Shown here: one piece after another, positions 11,342-20,383 of the stretch
How positions within the stretch are numbered: the stretch's first letter is position 1
Layout: each line of letters opens with the position of its first letter
Assembly (NCBI RefSeq): GCF_001042715.1
Contig: NZ_CP009687.1
Location: 3,029,418-3,093,417, forward strand
DNA: 64,000 bases
From: Clostridium aceticum
GTDB taxonomy: Bacteria; Bacillota; Clostridia; Peptostreptococcales; Natronincolaceae
Direction: 5' to 3'
Notes under the pieces: model-generated
What the model was told of the DNA's origin: nothing
Seen by the model: only the letters and a program-made list of their open reading frames with translations
The model's database searches: none
Position numbers and translations under genes: made by a program

Positions 11342-13069
11342 TTACTCATGCTGGGCCTCAATCAATTGGGCATAAAACCCTTTTTCGAAAAGTAATTCCC
11401 TATGATTTCCTTCTTCTTTCAACTCTTGATCATCCATGACAAAAATTCTATCTGCATTTTGGATAGTTGATAGCCGGTGGGCAATCAGTATCGTGGTTTT
11501 ATTTTTCATCAGATGCTCTAGTGCATGCTGAATTTTTTCTTCACTAAGGGCATCTACATTGGAGGTAGCCTCATCCAAAATCAATAGCGGGGCATCTTTT
11601 AAGAAGGCTCTGGCAATAGAAAGTCTCTGTTTTTGTCCTCCTGAAAGTCGCATACCTCTTTCACCAATGACTGTATCATAACCCTGAGGTAATTCCATAA
11701 TAAACTCATGTGCACCAGCAAGTTTTGCGGCTTTTTCAAGTTCTTCTAATGTAGCATTAGGATTAGCCACTCTTAGGTTCTCTGAAACAGTACCGTAAAA
11801 AAGATAAGTATCCTGAAAAACAACAGCAATTTGATTTCGTAAATCCTCAAGGGAATTTTCACGAATATCCAGCCCATTCATCAAAATACTACCAGACTGG
11901 GGATCAAAGAATCTCATAATTAATTGTACCAAGGTAGATTTTCCGGAACCTGATTTTCCTACGAAGGCCACCTTTTCCCCCGCCTTTATATGTAGGGAGA
12001 TATTTTTTACTGCTGGACGTTTGCCGCCAGAATAAGCAAAGGTCACTTCTTTAAAGGTTAATTCTGGTAAAGGTCTTTCAACAGCTTGCTGTAAAGACTG
12101 ACTTTTTTCCTCTACAATCAGTGGTTCATCCAATAGGTTAAAAATACCTCTAGCAGCTGCAAAACCTAAAAAACTTTGATGCCATAATCGATTTAAGTCA
12201 TTTAAAGGACGGAAACACTCTACCACTAAAAAAAGAATGACAAAGAGGCTTTGTACAGGCAACTCACCGGTGGTTACCCTTAGCGCTCCCACTCCTGTAG
12301 CAAAGGCGGCTCCTGCTGCAGTACCCCACTTTACAATAGCGGAATCCAATAGGGATACCCCTAAGCTTTTCATAGAGCGGTTATACACCCCTTTTGCTTC
12401 CTCTTCTAGCTCTTGTCCTTTGTGTTTGCTGGCTTGGAAAACCTTTAAGGTAGTCATTCCTTGCATAGCATCAATATATTGGGCATTTAATTTAGCATAG
12501 GACTGCCAGTATTCTAAAATAATTCTTTTAAAAAAGTTACTGCCTAGCTGCGGTGATCCTACCGCAATCAAAAGTCCTGCTGCAGTAATCCATCCCACCA
12601 CAGGATCTAATGTCCAAATATAAATAACAACAACTCCAGATCCTAGTAAAGATACCAGCAGCTGGGGAACATATCCTGTCAAGAAAGGTTCTAGAGATTC
12701 GACACCGTCGATTAGTACCGATTGTAGGTTTCCACTTCTATAGTTTTCTTGGTAACCTGGTCCTAAATCCATCAACCGCATCAAGAGTCGCTCTCGAAGT
12801 TCATTCTTAATAAAGTAGGCTATCTTTTTTCCATAGATTTCATCGACCTTAACAATAACAGCTCTTATCACAATCAAAACTGCAATGATTATAATAAGAG
12901 GAGAAATTTCATGAAAACTTCCTCCTGCAAATAATGTCTTCATTGTGGCTGCAGTTGCAAAGGCTTGTCCTACATAGGTACCCATGATCAGTAGTCCCAA
13001 CGAAATTTTCAGTGCCAGTTGTACTCTTGCTCCTTTGAGAAATGTAAATAACCTAAAGTACAAGTTCAA
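11342..13069 (-). CDS. ABC-exporter-fold half transporter (pair subunit 1)
   Basis: A 575-residue half transporter: membrane domain at about 15-300 and ATPase with Walker A GKSGSGKSTL, signature LSGGQKQR and Walker B LLILDEATSNVD. Both nucleotide sites of the pair look catalytically competent. The gene starts with TTG behind a GGGGG site, 15 bases after the methyltransferase gene, so methyltransferase and both ABC genes form one operon from the promoter at 14006-14034. The membrane domain resembles the CydD / siderophore-handling group more than lipid flippases, in my reading. Substrate unknown. Confidence 0.85.
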   Translation of the reverse strand: MNLYFRLFTFLKGARVQLALKISLGLLIMGTYVGQAFATAATMKTLFAGGSFHEISPLIIIIAVLIVIRAVIVKVDEIYGKKIAYFIKNELRERLLMRLMDLGPGYQENYRSGNLQSVLIDGVESLEPFLTGYVPQLLVSLLGSGVVVIYIWTLDPVVGWITAAGLLIAVGSPQLGSNFFKRIILEYWQSYAKLNAQYIDAMQGMTTLKVFQASKHKGQELEEEAKGVYNRSMKSLGVSLLDSAIVKWGTAAGAAFATGVGALRVTTGELPVQSLFVILFLVVECFRPLNDLNRLWHQSFLGFAAARGIFNLLDEPLIVEEKSQSLQQAVERPLPELTFKEVTFAYSGGKRPAVKNISLHIKAGEKVAFVGKSGSGKSTLVQLIMRFFDPQSGSILMNGLDIRENSLEDLRNQIAVVFQDTYLFYGTVSENLRVANPNATLEELEKAAKLAGAHEFIMELPQGYDTVIGERGMRLSGGQKQRLSIARAFLKDAPLLILDEATSNVDALSEEKIQHALEHLMKNKTTILIAHRLSTIQNADRIFVMDDQELKEEGNHRELLFEKGFYAQLIEAQHE

Positions 13070-13084
13070 ACTTCATCCCCCCAT

Positions 13085-13837
13085 CTATTTCTTTTCAGCC
13101 CCCACCATAAACATAGGTGTAGAACGAAATAATATCCTATCTTCTTCACTATGAACCCTATGGGAAATATCGGTTTCCACAAAAACCTTAGCATAACCGC
13201 AGTCTACTAAAGCTGCTGTATCCCATTGAGGTCTTTTCTTATTACTTAAGAATAACTGTTTTGCAATAGCATCACTTTCCTTCATATCTGCCTTATCATG
13301 AGTATCAACAATCCCCATCTCTGCTGCTCTTTTCTTATCTTCTTCATACTGCTTTTGCATTTCAGGGTCATGAAGCCTTAGCCCCCAATTTGCATCAAAA
13401 ACCAGCAGTCTGCCTTTAGACTTTAGTACCCTATGCCACTCTTTATAGGCCTCCATAGGTTCCCTTAAGGTCCATGTCAAATTTCTGCATAAGATCAGAT
13501 CAAAACTCTCGTCGGGGAAATCCAATTGATGTGAATCCATTTTATAAAAGTCCACTTTTACTCCTATACGTTCTGTATTATGTCTAGCCTCCTGAAGCAT
13601 ATTTTCAGTGCAATCAATAGCAGTTACCTGATGCCCCATCACAGACAATATCATGGCAAAAAAACCAGGGCCTGTGCCTATGTCTAGTACTTTTAAAGAT
13701 TGTCCCTCTGGACGGTATTCAGCAATCATCTTCATCCATGCATCCTTTTTAAAGCTTTCCATCTCTCTCCATATGGATGTACTATAATCCGTTGCCCGAT
13801 CTTCCCAATAGTTTTCAATTTTAGCTTGAATACTCAT
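13085..13837 (-). CDS. Class I SAM-dependent methyltransferase
   Basis: Cytoplasmic methyltransferase of 250 residues in the UbiE/COG2226 type. SAM-binding motif I is VLDIGTGPGFFA near residue 50, the acidic ribose-binding residue is in VTAIDCTENML, and motif II lies near FDLILCRNLTW. It is clearly paralogous to the gene at 19252-20028 (shared IENYW/IEGYW start, DIGTGPGFF, WHRVLK, RPQWD blocks). Strong GGAGGAG site. It leads an operon with two ABC half transporters behind an attenuator-type leader. The substrate is unknown; the context suggests a transported small molecule rather than quinone. Confidence 0.85.
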   Translation of the reverse strand: MSIQAKIENYWEDRATDYSTSIWREMESFKKDAWMKMIAEYRPEGQSLKVLDIGTGPGFFAMILSVMGHQVTAIDCTENMLQEARHNTERIGVKVDFYKMDSHQLDFPDESFDLILCRNLTWTLREPMEAYKEWHRVLKSKGRLLVFDANWGLRLHDPEMQKQYEEDKKRAAEMGIVDTHDKADMKESDAIAKQLFLSNKKRPQWDTAALVDCGYAKVFVETDISHRVHSEEDRILFRSTPMFMVGAEKK

Positions 13838-13889
13838 TTTATCTCCTCCATATCTATAATATAAGACAGTTTTTAGTAATAAATAAACA

Positions 13890-13999
13890 TAAAAAAACCA
13901 TGAGGAATAGACTTGTTTATAACAAGTGTCTAGCCTTCATGGCGGTCTTCAAGAAAATCATATCCTTGATTTATTGGTTTTAATTTTCATACTTTTCTC
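13890..13999 (-). promoter_or_regulatory. Attenuator leader A (ATGAA-loop motif with terminator)
   Basis: Predicted leader of about 110 nt ahead of the methyltransferase. It contains TTCTTG (13955-13950), six bases, the hairpin GCC-ATGAA-GGC (13943-13933), then a long imperfect terminator stem (13942-13898, CCATGA...TCATGG) followed by T7. The small hairpin shares bases with the terminator's 5' arm, so the two cannot form together, as in a riboswitch or attenuator. It matches no class I know. Leader B has the same TTCTTG and ATGAA loop on a different stem. Confidence 0.6.
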
Positions 14000-14005
14000 T
14001 ATCTT

Positions 14006-14034
14006 ATTGTACTATATTTCTATTTAATTTTCAA
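14006..14034 (-). promoter_or_regulatory. Sigma-A-type promoter for methyltransferase/ABC operon
   Basis: On the minus strand TTGAAA, 17 bases, TACAAT. Transcription would begin near 13999 and run through leader A. Confidence 0.65.
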
Positions 14035-14083
14035 TATTTATAGGAAAATTTGTAGAAATTTTAACGATTTTCAGATTTTATCA

Positions 14084-14156
14084 TTAACTTTTCTGTGTTT
14101 CCCGAGGATCTAAAATATCTCGCAGGCCATCTCCTATTAAATTAAAAGCCAATACT
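14084..14156 (-). pseudogene. 3' remnant of the interrupted nickel/peptide permease gene
   Basis: Reads in frame as VLAFNLIGDGLRDILDP plus seven residues and a stop, the conserved C-terminus of DppC/NikC permeases. The rest of the gene lies at 15886-16643 on the other side of the IS element. Joining the flanks restores ITV-LAFN without a gap. Confidence 0.9.
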
Positions 14157-14290
14157 TTGACACTCCCACAGCTAAAGCAGTGGGATTCTTGAGTGATTAA
14201 ACCGAAGTACATTTCTGCTATCGGAGTATGACCTCAAGCTTAGGGTATGCCATTACCCCTCCTAGAGCAGTACATATAGTACCCTAGGCT
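14157..14290 (-). ncRNA. Putative TnpB guide RNA (omega RNA) region
   Basis: Inferred from the known arrangement of IS605-type elements: the RNA scaffold is transcribed from the 3' end of tnpB through the right-end hairpin, and the guide is the adjoining flank. Here the guide would be the permease sequence from 14156 downward. The segment holds the right-end hairpin and no ORF. Not demonstrated by sequence alone. Confidence 0.5.
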
Positions 14291-15381
14291 AGTAGACTTT
14301 TACCATCTACTACAGGTGCATTAATTATATTTATAGCACCTACTCTATCCCTATGTGTTTTAAAACCACAGGAGCATTTATATTTTCTATCTCTTGCTTT
14401 ATTTAGTTTCTTACATTCAGGGCATATTTGAGAAGTGTATTTAGGATCAACATATTCAACCTTTATCCCCTTCAATAGTGCCTTATACTCTATGAATTGA
14501 GCTAGACGATAGAATGACCATGTATGTAGATTTTTTTCGTTTTTACGGCTTGTTCTTGCCGTGTTTCTGATATTCGTTAATTTTTCAAGCCGAATATCAG
14601 AAACATTATTATTTACTGCAAAATTAATTATTTCTCTACTTACTTTGTGGTCTTGGTCTGTCATCCAACGTTGTTCTTTATCATCAAGCTTTTTAATGAC
14701 TTTAAGCTTCTTGGCTTTTCCAAGTTTTTTACGTTTCGCTTTATATTTACGTTTGACGTATTTATTTTGCCTACCGTTTCCAAAAAAAAACGTTTTTCCT
14801 GAATCGGTTACAGCTACAGCAGGAACTTTTAGGCCTAAGTCAACACCCATTACAACATCACCTTTAACTATATGAGATACTTTTTCAACACTTATTTGAG
14901 CGATATATTTATTGCTTTTCTTAGTTATACGCAATGCTCCCAAATGACCTTCTAGTTGTTTTAGCTGATAGTCTGTCATGATAGTTCTAGTTTGAATACG
15001 CTGCGATTTCCCATCTATAATAACGGGAAAACTAAGAATACCGTCTTTAAGTGAATAATTTTGATTATTCCATATACAGACAGGTTTTTTAAGGGTAGCT
15101 ACATTGATTACTTTTTGTTTATCAGTAGGCAGTTTGGAATTAGCCTTGATAGCTTTCTTGTACTTAGTACAGATACTTTTGGCATCTCTAATAGATTGAT
15201 TTTTCACTGCACTTGGCATATTTGCAAAAACATCTTTAGATGATAGCTTTACTCTTTCTTCTGATTGGAGCGTAGATGAAACAAGGCTATTAACAGTATG
15301 GATATATTCTTTTGATATAGATTCTATTAGTTGTACTTGTTCTTTTGTCAAAATAATATTAAATTTTACTGTTATCTGCAT
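14284..15381 (-). CDS. tnpB: RNA-guided nuclease TnpB
   Basis: A 365-residue TnpB, an OMEGA nuclease ancestral to Cas12. RuvC residues are present: Asp in MGVDLGLK near residue 190, Glu in IRLEKL near 265, and Asp in THRDRVGAINI near 345. The zinc ribbon CPEC...CSCG lies at about 320-338. The ATG at 15381 follows GGGGGTGA and lies 5 bases past tnpA. No truncation, so the nuclease is probably active; the known role of the family is to cut the vacated donor site and so retain the element. Confidence 0.93.
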   Translation of the reverse strand: MQITVKFNIILTKEQVQLIESISKEYIHTVNSLVSSTLQSEERVKLSSKDVFANMPSAVKNQSIRDAKSICTKYKKAIKANSKLPTDKQKVINVATLKKPVCIWNNQNYSLKDGILSFPVIIDGKSQRIQTRTIMTDYQLKQLEGHLGALRITKKSNKYIAQISVEKVSHIVKGDVVMGVDLGLKVPAVAVTDSGKTFFFGNGRQNKYVKRKYKAKRKKLGKAKKLKVIKKLDDKEQRWMTDQDHKVSREIINFAVNNNVSDIRLEKLTNIRNTARTSRKNEKNLHTWSFYRLAQFIEYKALLKGIKVEYVDPKYTSQICPECKKLNKARDRKYKCSCGFKTHRDRVGAINIINAPVVDGKSLLA

Positions 15382-15385
15382 TGTT

Positions 15386-15784
15386 TCACCCCCTTGTTTT
15401 TTGTTCTTCAACATATCGTTTTATAGTTTCACTTGATACATTTCCTGCGGTAGATACAAAATAGCTTCTTGTCCAAAGACTTGGCAAATGTCGCAGATGT
15501 TTAAATTCCTGCCTTAATAATCGAGAAGTCACTCCTTTCACTTTTGCCATTATGTCTGCTGGACTTAAATGAGGAAGTGCATTGACAAAAAGATGGCAGT
15601 GGTCTTTATCACATTCTATTGCCAAAATTTCTATTTCAATGTCTTTACAAATCTCATTGAGAAGCTGTTTAAATTTTATTTCAACTTCTCCAACTAGAAC
15701 TTTACGTCTGTACCTTGGACAGAAAACAAAATGATAGTTTATTAAAGATACTGTTGTTTGTGTTCTTCTATAATCTTGTCCCAT
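15386..15784 (-). CDS. tnpA: Y1 HUH single-strand transposase TnpA
   Basis: A 132-residue IS200-like transposase. The metal-binding HUH motif appears as KDHCHLFV near residue 62, and the nucleophilic tyrosine in KRYVEEQ near residue 126. Length is typical. It shares the strand with tnpB and starts about 100 bases inside the left end. Confidence 0.95.
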   Translation of the reverse strand: MGQDYRRTQTTVSLINYHFVFCPRYRRKVLVGEVEIKFKQLLNEICKDIEIEILAIECDKDHCHLFVNALPHLSPADIMAKVKGVTSRLLRQEFKHLRHLPSLWTRSYFVSTAGNVSSETIKRYVEEQKTRG

Positions 15785-15885
15785 ATATTTATAGTATCAG
15801 TTTTAAACTGAAACTGCAACAAGAAGATTAAAAGAAACGCCTTTCATCCCACGATTGAAACCGTGGGCTTTCAGGCGAATTTACT

Positions 15886-16643
15886 GTAATAAGAATAGCT
15901 AACCCAGGAAAAATCATGATCCAAGGAGCTATATACATATAAGGTCGACCATCGTTCAGCATGGCACCCCATTCAGGATTAGGGGGCTGAGCCCCTAATC
16001 CTAAAAAGGATAATCCCGAGATGGCTAAAATGGTCGAACCCATATCTAAGGTAGCCAGTACAATGACTGGTGATAAGACATTCGGTAAGATATGGCGGAA
16101 AATCAAGGGAAGATGCTTGCACCCCCCTGTTCGAGCCGCCAATACATAATCTTTTTCTTTGACAGAGGCAATCATTCCTCGAAGGATTCGTGCATAACGT
16201 ACCCATTGAACAGAAGCCATAGCAATCATTACATTTCTAATGCTGGGACCCAGCATACCTGCAATAACCAAAGCCAGTAGCAATCCTGGAAAAGCCAGTA
16301 GCATATCTATGATGCTGACGATAATATCATCGATTCTTCCACCTACATAGCCTGCAATACTGCCAACCAGCACGCCAATAGACATGGTGATCACTAAAAC
16401 CAAAAAAGATATGCTAAGAGAAGCCCTTGCCCCATGCATAATACGGGATAAAATACATCTTCCTAAATGATCTGTTCCTAAAGGATAACTCAGAGAGGGT
16501 TTTTCCAATCTATAATTTGCATCCATCTGTATTGGATCCTTAGGTGCAATCCAGGGAGCCAGTAGTGCAACACCTAAAATCAGTAAAATCAAAATCAATC
16601 CAATAAACGCCATGGGGTCTTTGATCAGTCCCTTTAACCTCAT
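15886..16643 (-). pseudogene. Nickel/peptide ABC permease, 5' part of IS-interrupted gene
   Basis: Second permease of the nikA-type operon. The DppC/NikC N-terminal region, the EAA-loop stretch (ARTGGCKHLP) and LSFLGLGAQPPNPEWGAMLNDGR are intact. Translation then runs into the IS element and stops at 15828 after about 20 foreign residues, so roughly the last 24 native residues are lost and the remnant lies at 14084-14156. The transporter may be inactive, or the truncated protein may partly function since the main membrane domain is complete. No ATPase genes follow. Confidence 0.88.
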
Positions 16644-17587
16644 TTGCTTTCCCCCTTCCCTGACAGCCGCATCCTAGGATCTATAAAGGTATAAGATATA
16701 TCTACCATCAAATTTACTGTAACAAAAATAAGCGCCATCAGTAGTACATATCCCTGAACAACGGGATAGTCCCGGGTGAATATAGAGTCCACCAAATATT
16801 TCCCTATACCCGGCCAGGCAAATATGGTTTCCACAATTACCGTACCCCCCAGCAAATGTCCTAGACTCATGCCAAAAATAGTCACTAAAGGCAATAGAGC
16901 ATTCTTCAGTGCATGACCTATAAGAATTGTTTTTTCTTTTAGTCCTCGTGCACGGGCTACCTGAATAAAATCCTGTCCTAAAACCTCCAGCATACTGGCT
17001 CGCAGTAAGCGAGCATAGGTAGCGGACATTCCCAGCCCTAGGGTCAGCCCAGGCAAAACCAAATGAAGCATACTTCCTCGACCCATCACAGGAAACAAGG
17101 AATATTTTACAGCAAAAAAGTAAATAAAGATAAGTCCCAACCAAAAAGAAGGAAGGGAAGCCCCTATTAAGGCAAAAAAACGGCTGAAATGATCAATCTT
17201 AGTATTCTTATAAAAGGCTGAAAGCAAGCCTAAGGGAATAGAAACCAAGAGTAGTACTACAGTGCCCGCCAAGGTGAGTTCCACCGTGGCAGGTAAACGC
17301 TGCAGCAGTTCCTCCAGTACCGAACGTCTGGTACGGAAAGAAACTCCGAGATCTCCTTGCACCGCTTTTAATAACCATTTGCCATATTGAACAAGTACTG
17401 GATCATTTAGTCCCATCCTTTCACGCATAAGCGCCACAGCCTCTGGGGTAGGATCAATACTATCCATTCGTAAAATCACTTCTGCTGGATCTCCTGGTGT
17501 AAGATGACTCATACTAAACGCCAAGAAGGACACCCCTAGCATCACCAAAAGTAAAAAGACCATTCTCTTGCAAATATATCTAAGCAC
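16640..17587 (-). CDS. Nickel/peptide ABC transporter permease (NikB/DppB type)
   Basis: First permease of the third importer set: six membrane segments, the N-terminal FSMSHLTPGDPAEVIL block and the EAA-type loop ARARGLKEKTIL. I place the start at the GTG at 17587 because AAGGAG lies 6 bases before it; the longer TTG frame from 17608 has no comparable site. The 3' end overlaps the partner permease by 4 bases. Binding protein, NikB and broken NikC form a set without ATPases, so ATPases from the neighbouring operon may have served it. Confidence 0.88.
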   Translation of the reverse strand: MLRYICKRMVFLLLVMLGVSFLAFSMSHLTPGDPAEVILRMDSIDPTPEAVALMRERMGLNDPVLVQYGKWLLKAVQGDLGVSFRTRRSVLEELLQRLPATVELTLAGTVVLLLVSIPLGLLSAFYKNTKIDHFSRFFALIGASLPSFWLGLIFIYFFAVKYSLFPVMGRGSMLHLVLPGLTLGLGMSATYARLLRASMLEVLGQDFIQVARARGLKEKTILIGHALKNALLPLVTIFGMSLGHLLGGTVIVETIFAWPGIGKYLVDSIFTRDYPVVQGYVLLMALIFVTVNLMVDISYTFIDPRMRLSGKGESK

Positions 17588-17610
17588 TTTTTTCTCCTTT
17601 CCCAGCAACT

Positions 17611-19218
17611 TTATTCAACGATTCTTACATTGGTCAGTCCCTTCCCTAGTTCCCAAACATTGGCAGAAAACTCGAAGCCTTCAACAGATTTATTATACAC
17701 TGCTATATTAGGTGTAATGGTCATAGGTATGATCACGAACTCCTCATTCATGAAAATATCTGCTATACGATCAAACTTTTCCCTTCGTTGATTGTCATCT
17801 AATGTCTTAAGTGCCTGCTGAAACAAAGCAGCTGCTTCACCTTGAAAGGCTGGAGCAAAATAAGGTCTTGCATCTCGTAATGACTTATAAATACTCTGAG
17901 GATCATACTGGATTCCCCATGAAACATCCGGCATTATACCGAAGTCACCAGTACTTCTACGGTCAAAATATACAGTAGATTCTACAGGGCTGATGTTAAC
18001 TTTAATGCCTATTTCTGCAAGCTGTGCTTGTACAACTTCTGCTACAGTTCTTTGTGTGGTTACATCAGAACGTATATTATATAGTATCTCTAAGTTTTCT
18101 CCATTTTTTTCTACATATCCATCTCCATTAAGGTCTGTCCAACCAGCTTCTACAAGAAGTTCTTTGGCTTTTTCTAAATTCCGTTTACTTCTTTTAGCTT
18201 TTCCTAAAACTTCTGGTATCTTGGTGGAAAACATGGTTTCTGACAGACTTTCCATACCTTCATAAGCTACAAGGTTGATTTCTTCAGGATCTATTGCTAA
18301 AGCTATGGCCTGACGTACACTCTTGTCCTTTAGCAGTTCTGTACTAGGGTTTAGTGCAAGAAACTGTGCTACATCTCCCATTGCTATCTTGCCTTCTACA
18401 TTAGGATTATTTTCAAGACTTTTAAAATCCATATAAGATACCGCAGTTACACCACTGCCTATAATCAAATCTACTTCTCCCGCCATTAATGCATTTAAAC
18501 GGACATTAGAGTCAGGTACAGGGCGTATAACGATTTTTTCAAGATTAGGCTTTTCGCCCCAATAATTTTCATTCCTTACGAAAACGGCTCTTTCATCCTG
18601 TACATATTCTGCCAATATATAAGCACCTGTTCCCAATGGCTTGTCAAAGGCTATGCCGTCAGCACCAAAGCCTCCTGGACTAAGAAAACGTATGGGACGA
18701 ACCATTGTTAGTTCAAGAAGGCTAAAAGGATATGCTTCCTTCATGTGCAATGCCACTGTATAGGGTGCTACAACTTCTACTGTTTCTAAATTATCAATCA
18801 AAGGCAGCCAGTTATGTCGAGTAGCATTGGACAAAACAGCATCAAAGTTTTGTTTCACCACTTCCGCATTAAAGGCTTCCCCATCTGAAAACTTCACATC
18901 TTCTCGAAGCTGAAATACTAAGCTTCGTCCGTCATTTTCTATTTCCCAAGAAACTGCCAACCAAGGGATGATATTTCCCTGCTGATCTAAGTTTACTAAA
19001 GGTTCATAGACTAAAGTTTGTGCCCCCATATCGCTGTCATAGAGGTGAGGATTCATACTGCCAACATCACCTACTCTGGCAATCGTCAATATTTGAGGTA
19101 CTTCCATTACTTCTCCTGAAGTAATGGGTTCTTTTTTTGTACAGCCGGTATAGGCAAAGGAGCTTATTAAGATTATTAAGCAAAGAAGTATAAGGGATTT
19201 TGATTTTTTGATTTTCAT
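17611..19218 (-). CDS. nikA: NikA/CntA-type metal-complex binding lipoprotein
   Basis: Extracytoplasmic binding protein of 535 residues with lipobox TGC near residue 26. It follows the NikA/CntA pattern closely: DVGSMNPHLY, LVYEPLV, PWLAVSWE, ENYWGEKP and WGIQYDPQS. E. coli NikA binds nickel-histidine and staphylococcal CntA binds metal-staphylopine. The tryptophan and tyrosine of the WGxxYDP segment are kept, but by my alignment the E. coli metal-coordinating His416 has no histidine counterpart, as would fit a fully ligand-caged metal. Best candidate in the window for nickel/cobalt-ligand uptake. It follows a methyltransferase gene by 33 bases. Confidence 0.8.
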   Translation of the reverse strand: MKIKKSKSLILLCLIILISSFAYTGCTKKEPITSGEVMEVPQILTIARVGDVGSMNPHLYDSDMGAQTLVYEPLVNLDQQGNIIPWLAVSWEIENDGRSLVFQLREDVKFSDGEAFNAEVVKQNFDAVLSNATRHNWLPLIDNLETVEVVAPYTVALHMKEAYPFSLLELTMVRPIRFLSPGGFGADGIAFDKPLGTGAYILAEYVQDERAVFVRNENYWGEKPNLEKIVIRPVPDSNVRLNALMAGEVDLIIGSGVTAVSYMDFKSLENNPNVEGKIAMGDVAQFLALNPSTELLKDKSVRQAIALAIDPEEINLVAYEGMESLSETMFSTKIPEVLGKAKRSKRNLEKAKELLVEAGWTDLNGDGYVEKNGENLEILYNIRSDVTTQRTVAEVVQAQLAEIGIKVNISPVESTVYFDRRSTGDFGIMPDVSWGIQYDPQSIYKSLRDARPYFAPAFQGEAAALFQQALKTLDDNQRREKFDRIADIFMNEEFVIIPMTITPNIAVYNKSVEGFEFSANVWELGKGLTNVRIVE

Positions 19219-19251
19219 TTTATTTCCTCCTCATATCTAAAGATGATAGAC

Positions 19252-20028
19252 TTATAACTGTCCGTATAAATATTTCTTATCTGTTTTTTCAGCACGGATC
19301 ATAAAAGGCGGAATGGTACGATAACGGGCCTTGCTGACTTCGTTATGAATTTTTTCACTGACATCTGCATCCACCATAATCTTACCAAAACCAATGTTCA
19401 ATAGCTGAGGTATATCCCACTGGGGACGACGAATTTTGCTGAAATAAAGTTCGTCAGCGATTTTATTTCCTTCTTCTTTGGATTCCTTTGAGAACTTCTT
19501 GAATCCTAGCTTTACTGCTTCCTCTTGATCTCTTTCAAAGGCTTCCTTCCATTCGTCATTGTACATCCACAAATACCAGTTGCCATCAAAAATCAAAAGC
19601 CTTCCTCCTGGTTTTAAAACCCGATACCATTCCTTGTAGGCTGTAACTGGATCATACATTAGCCAGGTTACATTTCTTATAAGAATCATATCAAAGGAAT
19701 TATCCTCAAATGTAAGCTTATGGGCATCCATCAAATGAAAGGATGCATCAAAACCAGCCATTCTTACATTCTCTTTTGCAGTCTCCAACATACTTTCTGT
19801 ACAGTCGATACCGGTAACATGATGTCCCATCTCAGAAAGCAGCAGCGGAAAAAATCCAGGACCTGTACCAATATCTAATACCTCTAATTTTTCTCCTGTA
19901 GGGCGGTTTTCTTCAATCAGTTGCACCCACACCTCTTTTTTGACACCATTTAATTCACTTTGAATTACTTCATTGTACCTCTCGTTTTCATTTTGCCAGT
20001 ACCCTTCAATACGTTTTTGAATTTGCAC
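19252..20028 (-). CDS. Class I SAM-dependent methyltransferase
   Basis: A 258-residue paralogue of the gene at 13085-13837. Motif I VLDIGTGPGFFP lies near residue 50, then VTGIDCTESML, MILIRNVTWLM and WYRVLKPGGRL. GTG start behind AAGGGAAGG. It precedes the nikA-type binding protein in the same operon, directly after a decayed paralogue (20073-20294). Conservation of the GYW/NYW N-terminus and RPQWD C-terminal block between both copies suggests a shared, specific substrate. Substrate unknown; a metal ligand or its precursor is a hypothesis. Confidence 0.85.
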   Translation of the reverse strand: MQIQKRIEGYWQNENERYNEVIQSELNGVKKEVWVQLIEENRPTGEKLEVLDIGTGPGFFPLLLSEMGHHVTGIDCTESMLETAKENVRMAGFDASFHLMDAHKLTFEDNSFDMILIRNVTWLMYDPVTAYKEWYRVLKPGGRLLIFDGNWYLWMYNDEWKEAFERDQEEAVKLGFKKFSKESKEEGNKIADELYFSKIRRPQWDIPQLLNIGFGKIMVDADVSEKIHNEVSKARYRTIPPFMIRAEKTDKKYLYGQL

Positions 20029-20072
20029 TTTTTCATCCTTCCCTTCTTGTATTTAATAGTAAAAACTTGTAT

Positions 20073-20294
20073 TTAATAGTAAAAATCTTTTCTAACTGCC
20101 CTTACACCTAAAGAAAAAAAATTATAAGTTATGAAAACTTCCCTAGCATAGAATAAGTTTTTATCTCCTTCTTCACTCTTTGATGGCACAAACCATACTT
20201 GATATATCTCTGTATTCAGCTCATCAAGATTAATTTTAGAAAAACCATTAGCTTGGGTTGTTCAATAATCTTTAATTGTCTCAATATATTTCAT
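20073..20294 (-). pseudogene. Methyltransferase gene remnant with in-frame TGA
   Basis: Reads MKYIETIKDY, TGA, then TTQANGFSKINLDELNTE and about 45 more codons to TAA. The start aligns with the neighbouring methyltransferases (IENYW, IEGYW) so the TGA replaces the conserved Trp, and the SAM-binding region is missing. I call it a decayed paralogue rather than a selenoprotein. A 19-base repeat, CTTGTATTTAATAGTAAAA, occurs twice at its 3' end (20046-20084). Confidence 0.65.
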
Positions 20295-20383
20295 TTGTAA
20301 GACACCTACTTTCTTATAACACTAAAAATACATAGCCAATTCTTCTCAAAATACAGGTTTTGATTTTCCACCCCCAATAACAC

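Larger units (their letters stand above)
14157..15885 (-). mobile_element. IS200/IS605-family element with tnpA and tnpB
   Basis: About 1.73 kb. The left end (near 15885) carries hairpin CCCACG-N8-CGTGGG and the right end (near 14165) hairpin TCCCAC-N10-GTGGGA. It lies immediately 3' of TTAC on the minus strand with no target duplication, as expected for single-strand peel-and-paste transposition. Because AGTA occurs at both junctions, the exact ends are ambiguous by up to four bases. It splits a nikC/dppC-type permease gene, so the insertion is a disruption and probably recent; both ORFs and both hairpins are intact. Confidence 0.92.

Noticed and set aside
20073-20294. Second selenoprotein at the TGA of the methyltransferase remnant
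   Set aside because: The codon aligns with a conserved Trp in the neighbouring paralogues, and the rest of the methyltransferase core is missing.
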